DNA of 48,624 nt from Alphaproteobacteria bacterium (GCA_013287205.1 JABDEE010000005.1:1-48624), one strand, 5' to 3'; counted from the first letter of the stretch, positions 20,484 to 32,310 are shown. Notes: generated by a model from the letters alone, not told the origin. Numbers and translations: made by a program.

Positions 20484-21494
20484 ATGGATCTAAAAAACCA
20501 AATTTTGACAGACATCGAAAACGCATCTTCTTTGCAGGGTCTGGAGGACGTGCGTGTTGCGGCCTTTGGAAAAAAGGGCGCGATCACCGAGCTCATGAAG
20601 GACTTAGGCTCCAAGACGCCTGAGGAACGGCGAGAGATGGGTGCGGCATTCAATATCCTCAAGCAAGAGCTGACCGACGCTTTAGACACACGCAAGCAGA
20701 TGCTTGAGGAAGCCGACCTCACAGCACGCCTTACGACAGAAACGCTCGATGTCTCTTTGCCTCCTCGGCCGGTTGCAAGCGGAAAAATTCACCCTCTCTC
20801 CTCCGTGATGGATCAGATCATCCACATCTTTGGGGGCATGGGCTTTACGGTTGCGGAAGGACCCGATATCGAGGAAGATTTCTACAATTTCACGGCTCTC
20901 AACGTTCCTGCGGAACACCCAGCGCGAGAGATGCAGGATACATTCTATTTGCCCCCCGGTGCGACGGAGCAACCTTACGTGCTGCGCACCCATACATCCC
21001 CTGTGCAAATCCGCACCATGCTGAAAGGTGAGCCTCCGATTCGTATCATTGCACCCGGGCGCACCTTTCGCTCTGATTACGACGCCACCCACACGCCGAT
21101 GTTTCATCAGGTCGAAGGAATTGTGGTGGATAAACACACCCACATGGGACACCTGAAAGGATGCTTGGAAGAGTTCTGCCGGTTGTTCTTTGAGGATCCC
21201 GCGCTGAAGCTGCGGTTTCGCCCCAGTTACTTCCCCTTTACCGAGCCTTCCGCTGAGGTCGATATCCAGTGGAAAGGCGACAAATGGCTCGAGATTTTAG
21301 GGTGTGGGATGGTGCATCCCAATGTGCTCAGAAACTGCAATATTGACCCAGATGTGTACCAAGGCTTCGCCTTTGGCATGGGCATTGAGCGTATCACCAT
21401 GCTGAAGTATGGCATTGAGGACTTGCGTCTCTTTTTTGAGTCCGACCTTCGGTGGCTCAATCACTATGGCTTTTCTGTAGATGCGAGGGAATAG
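20484..21494 (+). CDS. pheS: Phenylalanyl-tRNA synthetase alpha subunit
   Basis: [34 protein letters not shown]; followed by pheT. Confidence 0.97.
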   Translation: MDLKNQILTDIENASSLQGLEDVRVAAFGKKGAITELMKDLGSKTPEERREMGAAFNILKQELTDALDTRKQMLEEADLTARLTTETLDVSLPPRPVASGKIHPLSSVMDQIIHIFGGMGFTVAEGPDIEEDFYNFTALNVPAEHPAREMQDTFYLPPGATEQPYVLRTHTSPVQIRTMLKGEPPIRIIAPGRTFRSDYDATHTPMFHQVEGIVVDKHTHMGHLKGCLEEFCRLFFEDPALKLRFRPSYFPFTEPSAEVDIQWKGDKWLEILGCGMVHPNVLRNCNIDPDVYQGFAFGMGIERITMLKYGIEDLRLFFESDLRWLNHYGFSVDARE

Positions 21495-21497
21495 AAC

Positions 21498-23855
21498 ATG
21501 AAATTTACCCTCTCCTGGCTACGCGATCATTTAGAGACAACAGCACCCCTCGACACCATTCTGGATACTCTCACGGCCCTCGGGCTTACGGTCGAGAGCG
21601 TTGAGAACAAAGCGGAAGCCTTAGCGCCCTTTACCGTGTGCCTCATTGAGGAGGCAGAGCGTCACCCCAATGCGGATCGCCTCCAGGTCTGCAAAGTCAA
21701 TACAGGGACGGAAGTGATCCAAGTCGTGTGCGGTGCGTCCAATGCTCGCAAAGGACTCAAGACAGTTCTCGGTCGTCCTGGCGTCGTGATCCCCTCAACG
21801 GGACAAGCGCTTAAAGTGGGCAATGTGCGGGGCGTTGATAGCTTTGGGATGATGTGCTCCGCAACTGAGCTCCTTTTGGGAACAGAGTCAGAGGGAATTG
21901 TTGAAGTTGAGCCGAATGCTCCTCTCGGCGAAAGCTATGCCAAACTCTTAGGTCTTGATGATGTTCTCATTGACATTGATATCACCCCCAATCGAGGCGA
22001 TTGCTTGGGGGTTTTAGGCATTGCGCGGGATCTAGCGGCAGCGGGGCTGGGTAAGCTCCACCCGCCTTCGCTGGCGGTCATCCGCCATAGCGACTTGGCG
22101 GGCTGCGACACTGTGACACTGCAGTGCGACACTGGCGTGTGCCCCCACTTCACCGGCCGCATTATTCGCAATGTCAAAAATGGCCCCAGCCCGGAGGGAC
22201 TGCGTAAAAAGCTCCAATCCGTAGGCCTCAAGTCCATTTCAACACTCGTGGACATTACGAACTTCTTTTCCCACGACAGGGCGCGTCCCCTCCATGTGTT
22301 TGATTGGGACAAGATCAAAGGAAACATCACCATCCGCGCCTCTCAAGAGGGGGAATCCTTTGAGGCGTTAGACGATAAAACCTACACTCTCAAAGAAGGG
22401 TCCACTGTCATTTGCGATGATACGGGCATTATTTCTTTAGCGGGTATCATGGGGGGAAAAAGCACAGGCTGCGATGAGACCACCACCAACGTCTTCCTTG
22501 AAGCCGCTTTCTTTGACCCCATCCAGATTGCCATGACCGCCCGCCCTCTGGGCATTATTAGCGATGCCCGGTCGCGCTTTGAGCGGGGCGTAGACCCAGC
22601 TTCAACCCTCCCCGGCCTTGAGGCTGCCACGAAGATGATCCTGGAGTTGTGTGGAGGAGAAGCGGGTGACATTATGGAAGCAGGCGCTGCGCCCTCTTTT
22701 AATACACCCATCCGATTCCGCCCGGAACGGGTGGAGAGCCTCGGCGGGCTGAAGGTGGCCCCTCAACGCGCGGCTGAGATTTTGACAAGCCTCGGGTTTG
22801 AGGTAACAGGGAGCGGTGAGGCATTCACGGCCCTTCCTCCCTCCTGGCGGTTTGACATTGAAAGAGAAGCAGATCTCGTTGAGGAAATCTTGCGGGTCGA
22901 AGGCTATGACAAGATACCTTCCATTCCCTACGGCGTGCGGCCCGAAGCCAAGCCTTTGAGTCCTCTGCAAACCCGTCGTTTTCGTGTGCGGGATCGCCTG
23001 GCAGGGCGGGGCATGACGGAAGTCGTGACCTGGTCATTCATCTCTCCAAAAGAAGCAGACCTTTTCGGGGGTGTGCCCGAAAGCTTGGTCCTGCTGAATC
23101 CCATTAGTCAAGATCTCAGCGTCATGCGCCCCAGTCTTCTCCCCCATTTGTTAAGTGCTGTGGCACGGAACCAAAATCGGGGGGCGGACGCTGTGAGCCT
23201 TTTTGAAGTTGGCCCCCAATACACGAATCCCACCCCTGAAGGCCAACATATGATGGCAGCAGGCGTGCGTGCTGGCGTTTTCCAAGAGGGGAACTGGACA
23301 CAAAAAACGCGCCCCGTGGATCTTTATGATGCGAAGGGCGATGCATTGGCAGTGATTGAAATGGAGGCGCAAGGCGATCGCGCAACACCCAGCTGGTACC
23401 ACCCCGGGCGTTCTGCCACTCTCAAGCTTGGCAAAGAAGTGTTAGGCTATTTTGGGGAGCTCCATCCCCGGATTGTAAAAGCGTTTGACCTGAAGGGGCC
23501 CGTTGTGGGCTTTGAAATTTTCATCGATCGCTTGCCCCTACCTAAGAAAAAAACAACAGCAAAATCTAAGCTGATCCTCTCCCCCTACCAAGCGGTCGAG
23601 CGGGACTTTTCCCTTGTGGTCGAGAACGCGGTTGCAGCGGAGATAGCGCTCAAAGCGGCCCAGAAAGCCGACCCGGTCCTCATCCAAGACGTGACCCTTT
23701 TTGATGTCTTTGATTTAGGCGACGGTAAAAAGGCCTTAGGTATTCGTGTGACCTTGCAAGCACAAGATCACACCCTGACCGATGGGGAAATCCAGGACGT
23801 ATGCGAAAAGGTGGTGGCATCATTAACACGAGCAACAGAAGGCGTATTGAGATGA
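21498..23855 (+). CDS. pheT: Phenylalanyl-tRNA synthetase beta subunit
   Basis: [58 protein letters not shown]; 785 aa. Confidence 0.97.
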   Translation: MKFTLSWLRDHLETTAPLDTILDTLTALGLTVESVENKAEALAPFTVCLIEEAERHPNADRLQVCKVNTGTEVIQVVCGASNARKGLKTVLGRPGVVIPSTGQALKVGNVRGVDSFGMMCSATELLLGTESEGIVEVEPNAPLGESYAKLLGLDDVLIDIDITPNRGDCLGVLGIARDLAAAGLGKLHPPSLAVIRHSDLAGCDTVTLQCDTGVCPHFTGRIIRNVKNGPSPEGLRKKLQSVGLKSISTLVDITNFFSHDRARPLHVFDWDKIKGNITIRASQEGESFEALDDKTYTLKEGSTVICDDTGIISLAGIMGGKSTGCDETTTNVFLEAAFFDPIQIAMTARPLGIISDARSRFERGVDPASTLPGLEAATKMILELCGGEAGDIMEAGAAPSFNTPIRFRPERVESLGGLKVAPQRAAEILTSLGFEVTGSGEAFTALPPSWRFDIEREADLVEEILRVEGYDKIPSIPYGVRPEAKPLSPLQTRRFRVRDRLAGRGMTEVVTWSFISPKEADLFGGVPESLVLLNPISQDLSVMRPSLLPHLLSAVARNQNRGADAVSLFEVGPQYTNPTPEGQHMMAAGVRAGVFQEGNWTQKTRPVDLYDAKGDALAVIEMEAQGDRATPSWYHPGRSATLKLGKEVLGYFGELHPRIVKAFDLKGPVVGFEIFIDRLPLPKKKTTAKSKLILSPYQAVERDFSLVVENAVAAEIALKAAQKADPVLIQDVTLFDVFDLGDGKKALGIRVTLQAQDHTLTDGEIQDVCEKVVASLTRATEGVLR
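22052..22137. repeat. Repeat sequence inside the pheT coding frame
   Basis: ccgccttcgctggcggtcatccgccatagcgacttggcgg matches the pheS leader repeat (19 nt exact core); then ctgcgacactgtgacactgc (20 nt exact match to 38282-38301). Confidence 0.8.
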
Positions 23856-25654
23856 CCGAACTTTCCCACATCCGCAACTTTTCGATCATTGCGCACATTG
23901 ACCATGGAAAGTCGACGCTCGCGGATCGACTCATCCAGGTATGCGGTGGTCTCACGGAGCGAGAACTGAAAGAACAGGTGCTCGATACTATGGATATCGA
24001 GCGGGAGCGCGGCATTACGATTAAGGCCCAGACCGTGCGTCTCACCTATAAGGCCAAGAATGGCGAGACCTATCAGCTCAACCTGATGGACACCCCTGGA
24101 CACGTGGATTTTGCCTATGAGGTCAGCCGATCCTTAGCAGCCTGTGAAGGATCGTTGTTAGTTGTGGATGCGAGCCAAGGGGTGGAAGCCCAGACCCTCG
24201 CCAACGTCTACCAAGCGATCGACAACAATCATGAGATCATTCCTGTTCTCAACAAAGTCGACCTTCCTGCCGCTGAGCCGGATAAGGTCAAAGAACAGAT
24301 CGAAGATGTCATCGGATTGGATGCCAGTGATGCCCTCATGGTTTCTGCGAAATCGGGCCTTGGTGTGCCCGATGTGCTCGAAGCCATTGTCCACCGCTTA
24401 CCAGCCCCGAAGGGGGAAAAAGACGCCCCTCTCAAGGCGTTGCTCGTCGACAGTTGGTATGATGCGTATCTTGGTGTCATCATCCTGGTGCGCATTGTGG
24501 ATGGGATCCTCAAACCCGGCATGAAGATCAAGATGATGTCCACAGGCTCTGTCTATCCCGTCGATCAGGTCGGTGTCTTTACGCCGAAACGCGAAGTGCT
24601 CGCGAGCCTCACCCCTGGCGAAGTCGGCTTCTTTACCGCGGGCATTAAGGCCGTGGCCGATTGCAACGTGGGCGATACGGTGACAGAGGACAAACGGTCG
24701 GCGGCGGAACCTCTGCCTGGTTTTAAGCCCAGCGTGCCCGTCGTGTTCTGCGGACTTTTCCCGGCAGATGCAGCGGAATTTGATCAACTCCGAGAAAGCC
24801 TCGGGAAACTGCGCCTCAATGATGCGAGCTTCCAATTTGAAACGGAATCTTCCGCAGCCCTTGGCTTTGGATTCCGGTGTGGCTTCCTCGGCCTCCTGCA
24901 CCTTGAGATTATTCAAGAACGATTGGAGCGAGAGTTCAACCTAGACCTGGTCACAACGGCCCCCAGCGTGATCTATAAGCTCCACATGACCAATGGGACC
25001 ATGATTGAGCTTCACAACCCGGCGGACATGCCGGATGTGATGAAGATTGCGAAGATGGAAGAGCCCTGGATTAAGGCCACCATCCTCGTGCCCGATACGT
25101 ACCTAGGCTCAGTCCTTACCTTATGTACAGAGCGCCGCGGGATTCAACTCGACCTCACCTATGTGGGCGGGCGGGCCATGGCCGTCTATCGTTTGCCCTT
25201 GAATGAAGTCGTCTTTGATTTCTATGATCGTTTGAAATCGGTCAGCCGCGGCTACGCCAGCTTTGACTACCAGATGGATGGGTATGAGGAAGGGGAGCTC
25301 GTGAAGCTTTCCGTCTTGGTGAACGGAGATCCCGTGGATGCCCTCTCCACCATTGTCCACCGGTCGCACGCGGAACATCGGGGACGCATGCTGTGTTCCA
25401 AACTGAAAGATCTCATCCCTCGCCAGCTCTTCAAAATCGCGATTCAAGCGGCCATTGGGGCGAAAGTCATTGCCCGCGAGACCATCTCCGCCATGCGCAA
25501 AGACGTGACCGCGAAATGCTATGGCGGTGACGTTTCAAGAAAGCGGAAATTGCTGGATAAACAAAAGGAAGGCAAGAAACGCATGCGCCAAGTGGGCAAT
25601 GTGGAAATCCCCCAGTCTGCCTTCTTAGCGGCGTTGAAGATGACAGAGGATTGA
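23852..25654 (+). CDS. lepA: Elongation factor 4 (LepA)
   Basis: [55 protein letters not shown]; start set at ATG 23852 (ATGA overlap with pheT). Confidence 0.97.
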   Translation: MTELSHIRNFSIIAHIDHGKSTLADRLIQVCGGLTERELKEQVLDTMDIERERGITIKAQTVRLTYKAKNGETYQLNLMDTPGHVDFAYEVSRSLAACEGSLLVVDASQGVEAQTLANVYQAIDNNHEIIPVLNKVDLPAAEPDKVKEQIEDVIGLDASDALMVSAKSGLGVPDVLEAIVHRLPAPKGEKDAPLKALLVDSWYDAYLGVIILVRIVDGILKPGMKIKMMSTGSVYPVDQVGVFTPKREVLASLTPGEVGFFTAGIKAVADCNVGDTVTEDKRSAAEPLPGFKPSVPVVFCGLFPADAAEFDQLRESLGKLRLNDASFQFETESSAALGFGFRCGFLGLLHLEIIQERLEREFNLDLVTTAPSVIYKLHMTNGTMIELHNPADMPDVMKIAKMEEPWIKATILVPDTYLGSVLTLCTERRGIQLDLTYVGGRAMAVYRLPLNEVVFDFYDRLKSVSRGYASFDYQMDGYEEGELVKLSVLVNGDPVDALSTIVHRSHAEHRGRMLCSKLKDLIPRQLFKIAIQAAIGAKVIARETISAMRKDVTAKCYGGDVSRKRKLLDKQKEGKKRMRQVGNVEIPQSAFLAALKMTED

Positions 25655-25783
25655 GGGGGGGGGAAGCTCTGTTCACAACAGAACTTTACGCTTGTCCATT
25701 TTGAGGTGAGTTGTTACTTAAAAGAAAGTCTTTTTGGAGCTTTCTGTCAAAGTATCATAAATTTTACTTAAAAAGGTCATTCA

Positions 25784-26245
25784 ATGAAAAAAATCGTCGG
25801 GCTCGCATTAGTGCTTAATTTATTCATCAGTTCGGTTGCTTGTGTTGCATCCGATGCGCAAGATAACCAGAGCCTAGAAAGCTCGCGTACTCCGTCACCA
25901 GGCCCGCGACCACATGAGAGAGAACCATTCGTCAAATTTCAAACGACTGCAATGTTTAAGAAGCTGCTGTTCATCGGAACGGCAGCATACCTGGTATCTA
26001 AAGGGAAGGGGGTGCGCGCAGACCAAGGGGATGATTCGACACCTTCTTATAGGTGGGCTGTGTCTGAACAGACTGGAGAGCTTTCCTTTATTCCCAGTTG
26101 TGAGCTTGTAAAATCGATGCACACAATATCTACCGTAAGCGTAGCGATGGCAAAAGTGAGCATCGCTGATTTTGACAAAGACGTTTTAACCCTTTGCCCG
26201 AAGGACTTTGAAAAACATCTCTGTGCCACGGAATTTTATAAATAA
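25784..26245 (+). CDS. Putative secreted hypothetical protein (153 aa), possibly frameshifted
   Basis: Signal peptide MKKIVGLALVLNLFISSVACVASD; charged helical sequence continues in another frame to 26468. Confidence 0.55.
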   Translation: MKKIVGLALVLNLFISSVACVASDAQDNQSLESSRTPSPGPRPHEREPFVKFQTTAMFKKLLFIGTAAYLVSKGKGVRADQGDDSTPSYRWAVSEQTGELSFIPSCELVKSMHTISTVSVAMAKVSIADFDKDVLTLCPKDFEKHLCATEFYK

Positions 26246-26520
26246 GCTGGAGAAATTAACAGCGGAATCTGAAGACTTGGAAGAGGAATATATAAGCTGC
26301 CGTATGCGTGAAACAATCGAGAAGGCCGAAAAAAAATACAATGCTAACTATGGTGAATTCCATAAACACCTTCAACACGAGGCCATAACGCGTAAAGAAG
26401 AAAAACAGCGTGAAGGAGAAAAGAGAGCGAAGCTCGCGCAGAAACAGCATGTAAGAGAAAGTAGATAATCCTTGGACACGTGTGAGGAGGTTGATGTTTC
26501 AACCCCCTCCCTCTCTCCCC

Positions 26521-26655
26521 TCACCCCACCGGAACATTAACAACCCGGGCACTTCCTTGACCCAGGCGCTCCAGCCGTTTGAGATCCATGAGCTTCTTGA
26601 TGATGGATTCAACCGTAATAGCGGGAAAGCCCTCGTGCCGCGTCTCATATCGCAC
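26521..26655 (-). pseudogene. Short coding remnant, VRYETRHEGFPAITVESIIKKLMDLKRLERLGQGSARVVNVPVG
   Basis: Protein-like 44-codon minus-strand frame (GTG start) cut off upstream by short direct repeats; family not identified. Confidence 0.35.
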
Positions 26656-26685
26656 CTATATGAGATCCTATGAGATTATATGAGA
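26643..26685. repeat. Short degenerate tandem/inverted repeat (tatatgaga units)
   Basis: tctcatatcgcacctatatgagatcctatgagattatatgagagg. Confidence 0.6.
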
Positions 26686-26734
26686 GGAGGCTGCTGAGGC
26701 TACAGTAACCCTATGATTTTGCCATATAAAAAGG

Positions 26735-26814
26735 TGTCATCCCCGCCTCTCGCCACGGCGTAGCCTTTGGCGTAGCCGAGTCGCGGGGATGACAAGTTGT
26801 GGTGCGGGGATGAC
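26735..26814. repeat. GTCATCCCC palindromic element downstream of gyrA
   Basis: tgtcatccccgc-ctcgccacggcgtagcctttggcgtagccgagt-cgcggggatgaca plus a second partial gcggggatgaca. Confidence 0.8.
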
Positions 26815-26820
26815 ACGTTT

Positions 26821-29508
26821 TTACAGCGTGGTCTCAGCCGTCTCCACAGTTTCTTCCTCATCTCCTGCCTCTTCCCTGAGACACGCAACGGAGACAACCG
26901 TTTCCCCTTCTGCGACGCGGAAGAGGGTCACCCCTTGAGTCACACGACCTGCAATACGGATACCCTCCACAGGGCAGCGGATGAGCTTGCCCGTATTGGT
27001 GACGAGCATGATGTCATCCGTAGCCTGGATGGGGAAGGAGTCAACGATTTTGCCGGTCTTAGGCGTAATGCCCATGGCAGTGAGGCCTTGGCCGCCACGA
27101 TTGGTACTGCGATATTCGTAAGCCGAAGAGCGTTTACCAAAGCCCTTCTCACTCACGGTGAGGATAAATTCTTCCGCTTCCGCCATGACGGCAAACCGCT
27201 CTGGCGAGAGGGTGATCGTTGGTGTGTTTTCACCGACTTCTTCCCCTTCTTGGCGGCGCAGTTTGGAAGCCTGGCGGAGGTAGGCATCACGCTCTTCAAT
27301 GGTGAAGTCGATCTGGCGCAGAATTGACATGGAGACCACCTCATTTCCTGCGCCAAGGCGAATACCTCGAACGCCTGTTGAGGATCGGCTGGCGAATTCG
27401 CGGACATCTGTCACGTCAAAGCGGATACACCGCCCCTCGCGGGTGGTGAGAAGCACATCATCGCTCGCATCACAGGTCTTGACCGCAATGAGCTCTTCCC
27501 CTTCTTCCTCCAGCTTCATGGCAATCTTGCCGTTGGAGCGAATGTTGGTGAAGTCAGACAAGGCATTGCGTCGCACATTCCCCTTAGAGGTTGCAAAGAG
27601 GATAAACTTATTCTCCCACTGCGCCTTCTCTTCCGGCATGGGCATGATGGTGGAGATCGTTTCCTTATCCTCAAGAGGCAGTAAGTTCACAAGAGCCTTG
27701 CCACGAGATTGGGGATTTCCCAAGGGTAACTTGTAGACCTTCATACCGAAAACACGGCCCTTGGTTGTGAAGAACAAGAGTTGCGTTTTCGTATTAGCGA
27801 CGAAGACATCAGAGACGGCGTCCTCATCCCGCGTGGACATACCTGACCGCCCTTTTCCACCCCGCTTTTGCGCACGATAGGTGGTGGTAGGAACGCGCTT
27901 GATGTAGCCGCCAAGGCTGACGGTGACGACCATGTCTTCCGGTTGAATGAAGTCTTCTTCGTCTGCGCTGTTTAATTCTCCCTCTTCAATCGTGGTGCGA
28001 CGCGGGGTCGCGTAGTTTTCTTTCATCTCCATAAGCTCAGCGCGCATGATCGCAAGGCGCTTATCCCGGGAAGCCAAAATGGAGAGGTACTCTTTAATTT
28101 CGTCAACAATGGTTGAGAGTTCACCCGCAATCTTTTCCCGCTCAAGGCCAGTGAGGCGATGGAGGCGGAGTTCCAGAATGGCTTTGGCTTGCACTTCCGA
28201 CATACGGTAGGTGCCGTCCCCAAGGGCATTCCCGGGCTCATCAATCAAACGGATGAGGGGTTCTACATCATGCACAGGCCAGGCGCGCGCAAGGATCTCT
28301 TCCCTCGCCGTTTGAGGATCGGGCGCTTTACGAATCAGGATGATCATGTCATCCAAATTGGCAACCGCTAAGGCAAGGCCGACGAGGACATGAGCCCGAT
28401 CACGGGCTTTTTTCAATTCAAACCGCGTGCGGCGTGTAATGACTTCTTCTCGGAAGGCAAGGAAACATTCGAGGATAGGCTTCAAGCCCATCTGTTCCGG
28501 CCGGCCGGCATTGATGGCCAACATATTGACCCCGAAACTCGTCTGCAGGGGCGTCATCGCATAGAGACGATTGAGGACGACCTCGGGAATAGCATCCTTC
28601 TTAAGCTCAATAACAACGCGCATCCCTTGGCGATCTGATTCGTCTCTGAGGTCTGAAATACCCTCAAGTTCCTTATTATTAACGAGTTCTGCAATGCGCT
28701 CAATCATTTTGGACTTATTCACCTGATAGGGAACTTCGGTCACAATGATCGCTTCCCGATCTTTGCGGATCGTTTCAACGTGGGTGCGGCTGCGAATCAC
28801 AAGAGAGCCACGCCCTGTCTTAAAAGCGTTATAAATCCCCCGCCGGCCCATAATCATGGCCCCCGTCGGAAAATCAGGCGCCAGAATGTATTCCATCAAC
28901 TCTTCGAGGGTAAGATCTGGATTGTCGATGAGGGCACAGCACCCATCAATTACCTCACCTAAATTGTGGGAAGGAATATTCGTGGCCATTCCCACAGCAA
29001 TTCCTCCCGCCCCGTTGACGAGGAGATTGGGAATGCGCGTTGGCAAAACAGTGGGCTGAACGGTTGTGTTGTCATAATTTGGATAAAAATCAACCGTATC
29101 TTTGTCCAGATCGAGCAACAGGTAATGGGCTGGCTTGGAGAGGCGGGATTCCGTATACCGCATCGCAGCGGGAGGATCGCCGTCGATGGATCCGAAGTTT
29201 CCCTGGCCATCGATAAGAGGAAGACGCATGGAAAAATCCTGAGCCATGCGCACGAGGGATTCATATACAGCGTCCGGGCTGTGAGGATGGTAAGCACCTA
29301 CAACGGGGCCCACGATCTGAGCTGATTTTCGGTGGGCTTTGTTAGAATCATACCCCCTTTCATACATAAAATAGAGAATCCGCCGATGCACCGGCTTCAG
29401 TCCATCTCGCACATCAGGTAAAGCACGACTGACGATGACGCTCATGGCATAAGAAAGGTAGGAGTCTTTCATCTCCTCTTCGATGCTGATGACTTGATTC
29501 TCGATCAT
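26821..29508 (-). CDS. gyrA: DNA gyrase subunit A
   Basis: [67 protein letters not shown]; 895 aa. Confidence 0.97.
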   Translation of the reverse strand: MIENQVISIEEEMKDSYLSYAMSVIVSRALPDVRDGLKPVHRRILYFMYERGYDSNKAHRKSAQIVGPVVGAYHPHSPDAVYESLVRMAQDFSMRLPLIDGQGNFGSIDGDPPAAMRYTESRLSKPAHYLLLDLDKDTVDFYPNYDNTTVQPTVLPTRIPNLLVNGAGGIAVGMATNIPSHNLGEVIDGCCALIDNPDLTLEELMEYILAPDFPTGAMIMGRRGIYNAFKTGRGSLVIRSRTHVETIRKDREAIIVTEVPYQVNKSKMIERIAELVNNKELEGISDLRDESDRQGMRVVIELKKDAIPEVVLNRLYAMTPLQTSFGVNMLAINAGRPEQMGLKPILECFLAFREEVITRRTRFELKKARDRAHVLVGLALAVANLDDMIILIRKAPDPQTAREEILARAWPVHDVEPLIRLIDEPGNALGDGTYRMSEVQAKAILELRLHRLTGLEREKIAGELSTIVDEIKEYLSILASRDKRLAIMRAELMEMKENYATPRRTTIEEGELNSADEEDFIQPEDMVVTVSLGGYIKRVPTTTYRAQKRGGKGRSGMSTRDEDAVSDVFVANTKTQLLFFTTKGRVFGMKVYKLPLGNPQSRGKALVNLLPLEDKETISTIMPMPEEKAQWENKFILFATSKGNVRRNALSDFTNIRSNGKIAMKLEEEGEELIAVKTCDASDDVLLTTREGRCIRFDVTDVREFASRSSTGVRGIRLGAGNEVVSMSILRQIDFTIEERDAYLRQASKLRRQEGEEVGENTPTITLSPERFAVMAEAEEFILTVSEKGFGKRSSAYEYRSTNRGGQGLTAMGITPKTGKIVDSFPIQATDDIMLVTNTGKLIRCPVEGIRIAGRVTQGVTLFRVAEGETVVSVACLREEAGDEEETVETAETTL

Positions 29509-29524
29509 GGATTGTTACACTGTC

Positions 29525-29974
29525 TCAAAAGGGTAAATCGTCATCAATATCTCCGCCCATAGGGGGGAGAGCAGTACCCATCGAGGGGCTTTCAAGGGCA
29601 CCATACTCGCCCCCTGCGCTCTTTCCGCCATCCAACATGGTGAGTTCCCCTTTGAAACGGGAAAGAACCACTTCAGTTGTGTATTTTTCTTGGCCTGCTT
29701 GATCGGTCCATTTGCGGGTTTGAAGTTGCCCCTCAAGGTACACTTTAGCACCTTTTCGCAAGTATTTCTCAGCAATTTCAGAAAGCTTATCGTTGAAAAT
29801 GACCACCCGGTGCCATTCTGTGCGCTCTTTTCGCTCCTGGGTAGCCTTGTCGCGCCATTGTTCAGACGTTGCAATCGACAGGCTCACAATTTTTAACCCA
29901 TCTTGGCTCATCCGCACTTCAGGATCTTTCCCCAAATTGCCGACTAAAATAACTTTGTTAACGCTCCCTGCCAT
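29525..29974 (-). CDS. ssb: Single-stranded DNA-binding protein
   Basis: [44 protein letters not shown], acidic C-terminus DIDDDLPF. Confidence 0.97.
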   Translation of the reverse strand: MAGSVNKVILVGNLGKDPEVRMSQDGLKIVSLSIATSEQWRDKATQERKERTEWHRVVIFNDKLSEIAEKYLRKGAKVYLEGQLQTRKWTDQAGQEKYTTEVVLSRFKGELTMLDGGKSAGGEYGALESPSMGTALPPMGGDIDDDLPF

Positions 29975-30052
29975 AGGACTTTCTCCACATTAAGTTGACT
30001 TACCCTCTTATAAGCCATCTCCATGTGAAGCGCCAGAGTGTTTAGAGAAATG

Positions 30053-31360
30053 TTACTGCAAATCTTCCTTGAACTTGTCCTTCATGGAGAGCAAGCAAAG
30101 GGCTGAAATTAAGCAGGCTCCGCTGAGATATATGGCAGGTGAGGCATTATTTCCTGTCCACTCAATAAGAGCTGTTGCAATGATAGGCGCGCTGCTTCCA
30201 AAAATAGCCATGCTCAAGCCATGGGAAAGGGAGAGACCGGAGTACCGCACAGACACAGGGAACATCTCAACGAGCGCTGCTGGCAAGGGAGCAAAATAAA
30301 CCCCCAAAATCATAGCTAAGGTTATTTGCGCCATCAGGGCTGCCATGAAGGAACCCTCAAGGATTTGAAAGAGGGGGTAAGCGCAGCAGACAAAGGCGAG
30401 CGTGCTGCCCAATAAAAGAGGCTTGCGCCCAATCTTATCTGAAAGTTTGCCCGAAATAATAATCGCAATCCCCATGGCAATCATACTCAAGGTCGTCATC
30501 ATGAGGCTCGTCACCATGTCAATGTGAAGGATCGCCGTGAGGAAGTTCGGGATGAAGGTCACAATAAGGTAAAAACCGATGGAGAGGGTGAACTCCATAC
30601 AAATAATGTAAAATATCTTGCGCCAATGATTGTGAAACAGTTCAGAAACGGGCGTCGAATGTTTCTTACGTTCCTTCTTCGCTTGGGTGAATTGCTTAGG
30701 TTCCTGGATGGTTTGGCGCATGATATAGCCCACATATCCCCCCACGACGCTGAGGAGGAAGGGAATGCGCCAGCCCCACGCAAAGAGCTGATCTTTTGAG
30801 AGAAACTCACAAATGCCGGTGGCAATGGCTGAGCCGAGCAGAATACCAATCAGAACGCTGAAGATCACCCAACTTCCATACACGCCCCGTTTTCCTTTCT
30901 CCGCATGTTCAACCACAAGAATCATGGAGCCTGTAAATTCGCCTCCCATGGAAAGTCCCTGGGCAAGACGGATGATTGTAAGCAAGAGGGGGGCGAGCCA
31001 CCCAATTTGTTCATAGGTTGGCAAAAGCCCCAAAAGGGTAGTCGGCACCGCCATCAAGAAAATCGACCACAGAAGAGCATTTTTCCGCCCGATCTTATCG
31101 CCAATATGGCCAAAGATAATACCGCCCACGGGACGCATAATGACGCCCGCCGCAAATACGCCAAAGGTAGCCATCAGGGCTGCAAAAGGATCAAATTTGG
31201 GGAAAAAGAGCTGCCCAATGGTGGTGGCAAAATACCCATAAAGGGCAAAGTCATACCACTCGAGCGCATTCCCGATCATGCAGGACATAATGACCCGCTT
31301 GATATAACTTTTTTTATGAGGAATGTCGAAAGAGTCAGCTGTCATGGTTGTTGCCGTCAT
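30053..31360 (-). CDS. MFS transporter, metabolite:H+ symporter (ProP-like) family
   Basis: GNALEWYDFALYGYFA, RPVGGIIFGHIGDKIGRKNALL, RLAQGLSMGGEFTGSMILVVEHA. Confidence 0.9.
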   Translation of the reverse strand: MTATTMTADSFDIPHKKSYIKRVIMSCMIGNALEWYDFALYGYFATTIGQLFFPKFDPFAALMATFGVFAAGVIMRPVGGIIFGHIGDKIGRKNALLWSIFLMAVPTTLLGLLPTYEQIGWLAPLLLTIIRLAQGLSMGGEFTGSMILVVEHAEKGKRGVYGSWVIFSVLIGILLGSAIATGICEFLSKDQLFAWGWRIPFLLSVVGGYVGYIMRQTIQEPKQFTQAKKERKKHSTPVSELFHNHWRKIFYIICMEFTLSIGFYLIVTFIPNFLTAILHIDMVTSLMMTTLSMIAMGIAIIISGKLSDKIGRKPLLLGSTLAFVCCAYPLFQILEGSFMAALMAQITLAMILGVYFAPLPAALVEMFPVSVRYSGLSLSHGLSMAIFGSSAPIIATALIEWTGNNASPAIYLSGACLISALCLLSMKDKFKEDLQ

Positions 31361-31504
31361 TTGTCATCTCCAAACGGGGTATCCCCCTGGTTACCGTCGG
31401 TCCTTGTCTAAAGGAGACGGGCTTGATTTGCAAGGAAAAGATGCCTTGTGTTTGAACATGGGGGAGGAGAAATGATGGCTGCCCAGATGAGCAACACCCA
31501 AATT

Positions 31505-31539
31505 TACCCAGGCCATCTCTTTTGAGAAGAGCCTGGGTA
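31505..31539. terminator. Hairpin, possible terminator
   Basis: tacccaggc (31505-31513) / gcctgggta (31531-31539), with inner ctctt/gagaag pairing. Confidence 0.4.
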
Positions 31540-31605
31540 TTTCTTGAAGCACCTTCTAGAATAATAAAACTTATTCAAAAAGGCGCTGACATAAAATGTT
31601 TGTGG

Positions 31606-32310
31606 TTATAGCATTGTTGTATTGTTTATAATTGCATCCGCTGCATCAGAAACATTTAATATTTTTGCGATTTTTCTAATAGCATCTTTTTCTTGATCAG
31701 ATAATCCGTCTGCAGATGCAATTTGTTTGGCTAACAGAAGAGCACGTATTGCAGTTGCCCTTTCTAATTTCTCTAAAGGAATCGCGTCTTTGTATTGTTT
31801 CGATAAATTCTCAGCATTAACGCGTACCAAATGGGGCAGCTCTTGCTCTGTATAGTGTTGGTCTAGAGCTTTATGTAAATCTTCTTTGAAATATTTATCC
31901 ATTTCTTCGTCATGCTTTTTTCTTTCATTTTCATTCGATGAAATGATAAGTGATTTATAATCTAATTTAGTCGCTAGATCATGTGCGAGAGCTTTCGTAA
32001 CTTCTTTTTCAACCTCGCTATATCCATCAGCTTGTGAAACGAGCTGAATGACAGAAAACATACAGGGTAGAAAACTATGAGCAGAGTGCATAGTAAACTC
32101 TTGAATAGCAGTCTGTTGTACGATCGGATTGTGTTGATTTTTCGTAACAACAGGCACGTCCTCTCCCCACATGAGCGCCTTTAAAGGAGCATATTGATCC
32201 TGCTGAACCGATGCTGCTGGCGCAGATGCAGACAATTGAGAAGAAAAGCTAGAAGCTAACAATACAGATACGCACGCAACAGAATGGAGTAGTTTTATTG
32301 TATTTTTCAT
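31606..32310 (-). CDS. Secreted TerB-like protein
   Basis: Signal peptide MKNTIKLLHSVACVSVLLASSFSSQLSA; two TerB-like segments, VSQADGYSEVEKEVTKAL and ASADGLSDQEKDAIRKIAKIL. Confidence 0.6.
   Translation of the reverse strand: MKNTIKLLHSVACVSVLLASSFSSQLSASAPAASVQQDQYAPLKALMWGEDVPVVTKNQHNPIVQQTAIQEFTMHSAHSFLPCMFSVIQLVSQADGYSEVEKEVTKALAHDLATKLDYKSLIISSNENERKKHDEEMDKYFKEDLHKALDQHYTEQELPHLVRVNAENLSKQYKDAIPLEKLERATAIRALLLAKQIASADGLSDQEKDAIRKIAKILNVSDAADAIINNTTML

Noticed and set aside
24398-24916. 172-aa antisense ORF in lepA
   Set aside because: Shadow of lepA codon usage, no protein features.
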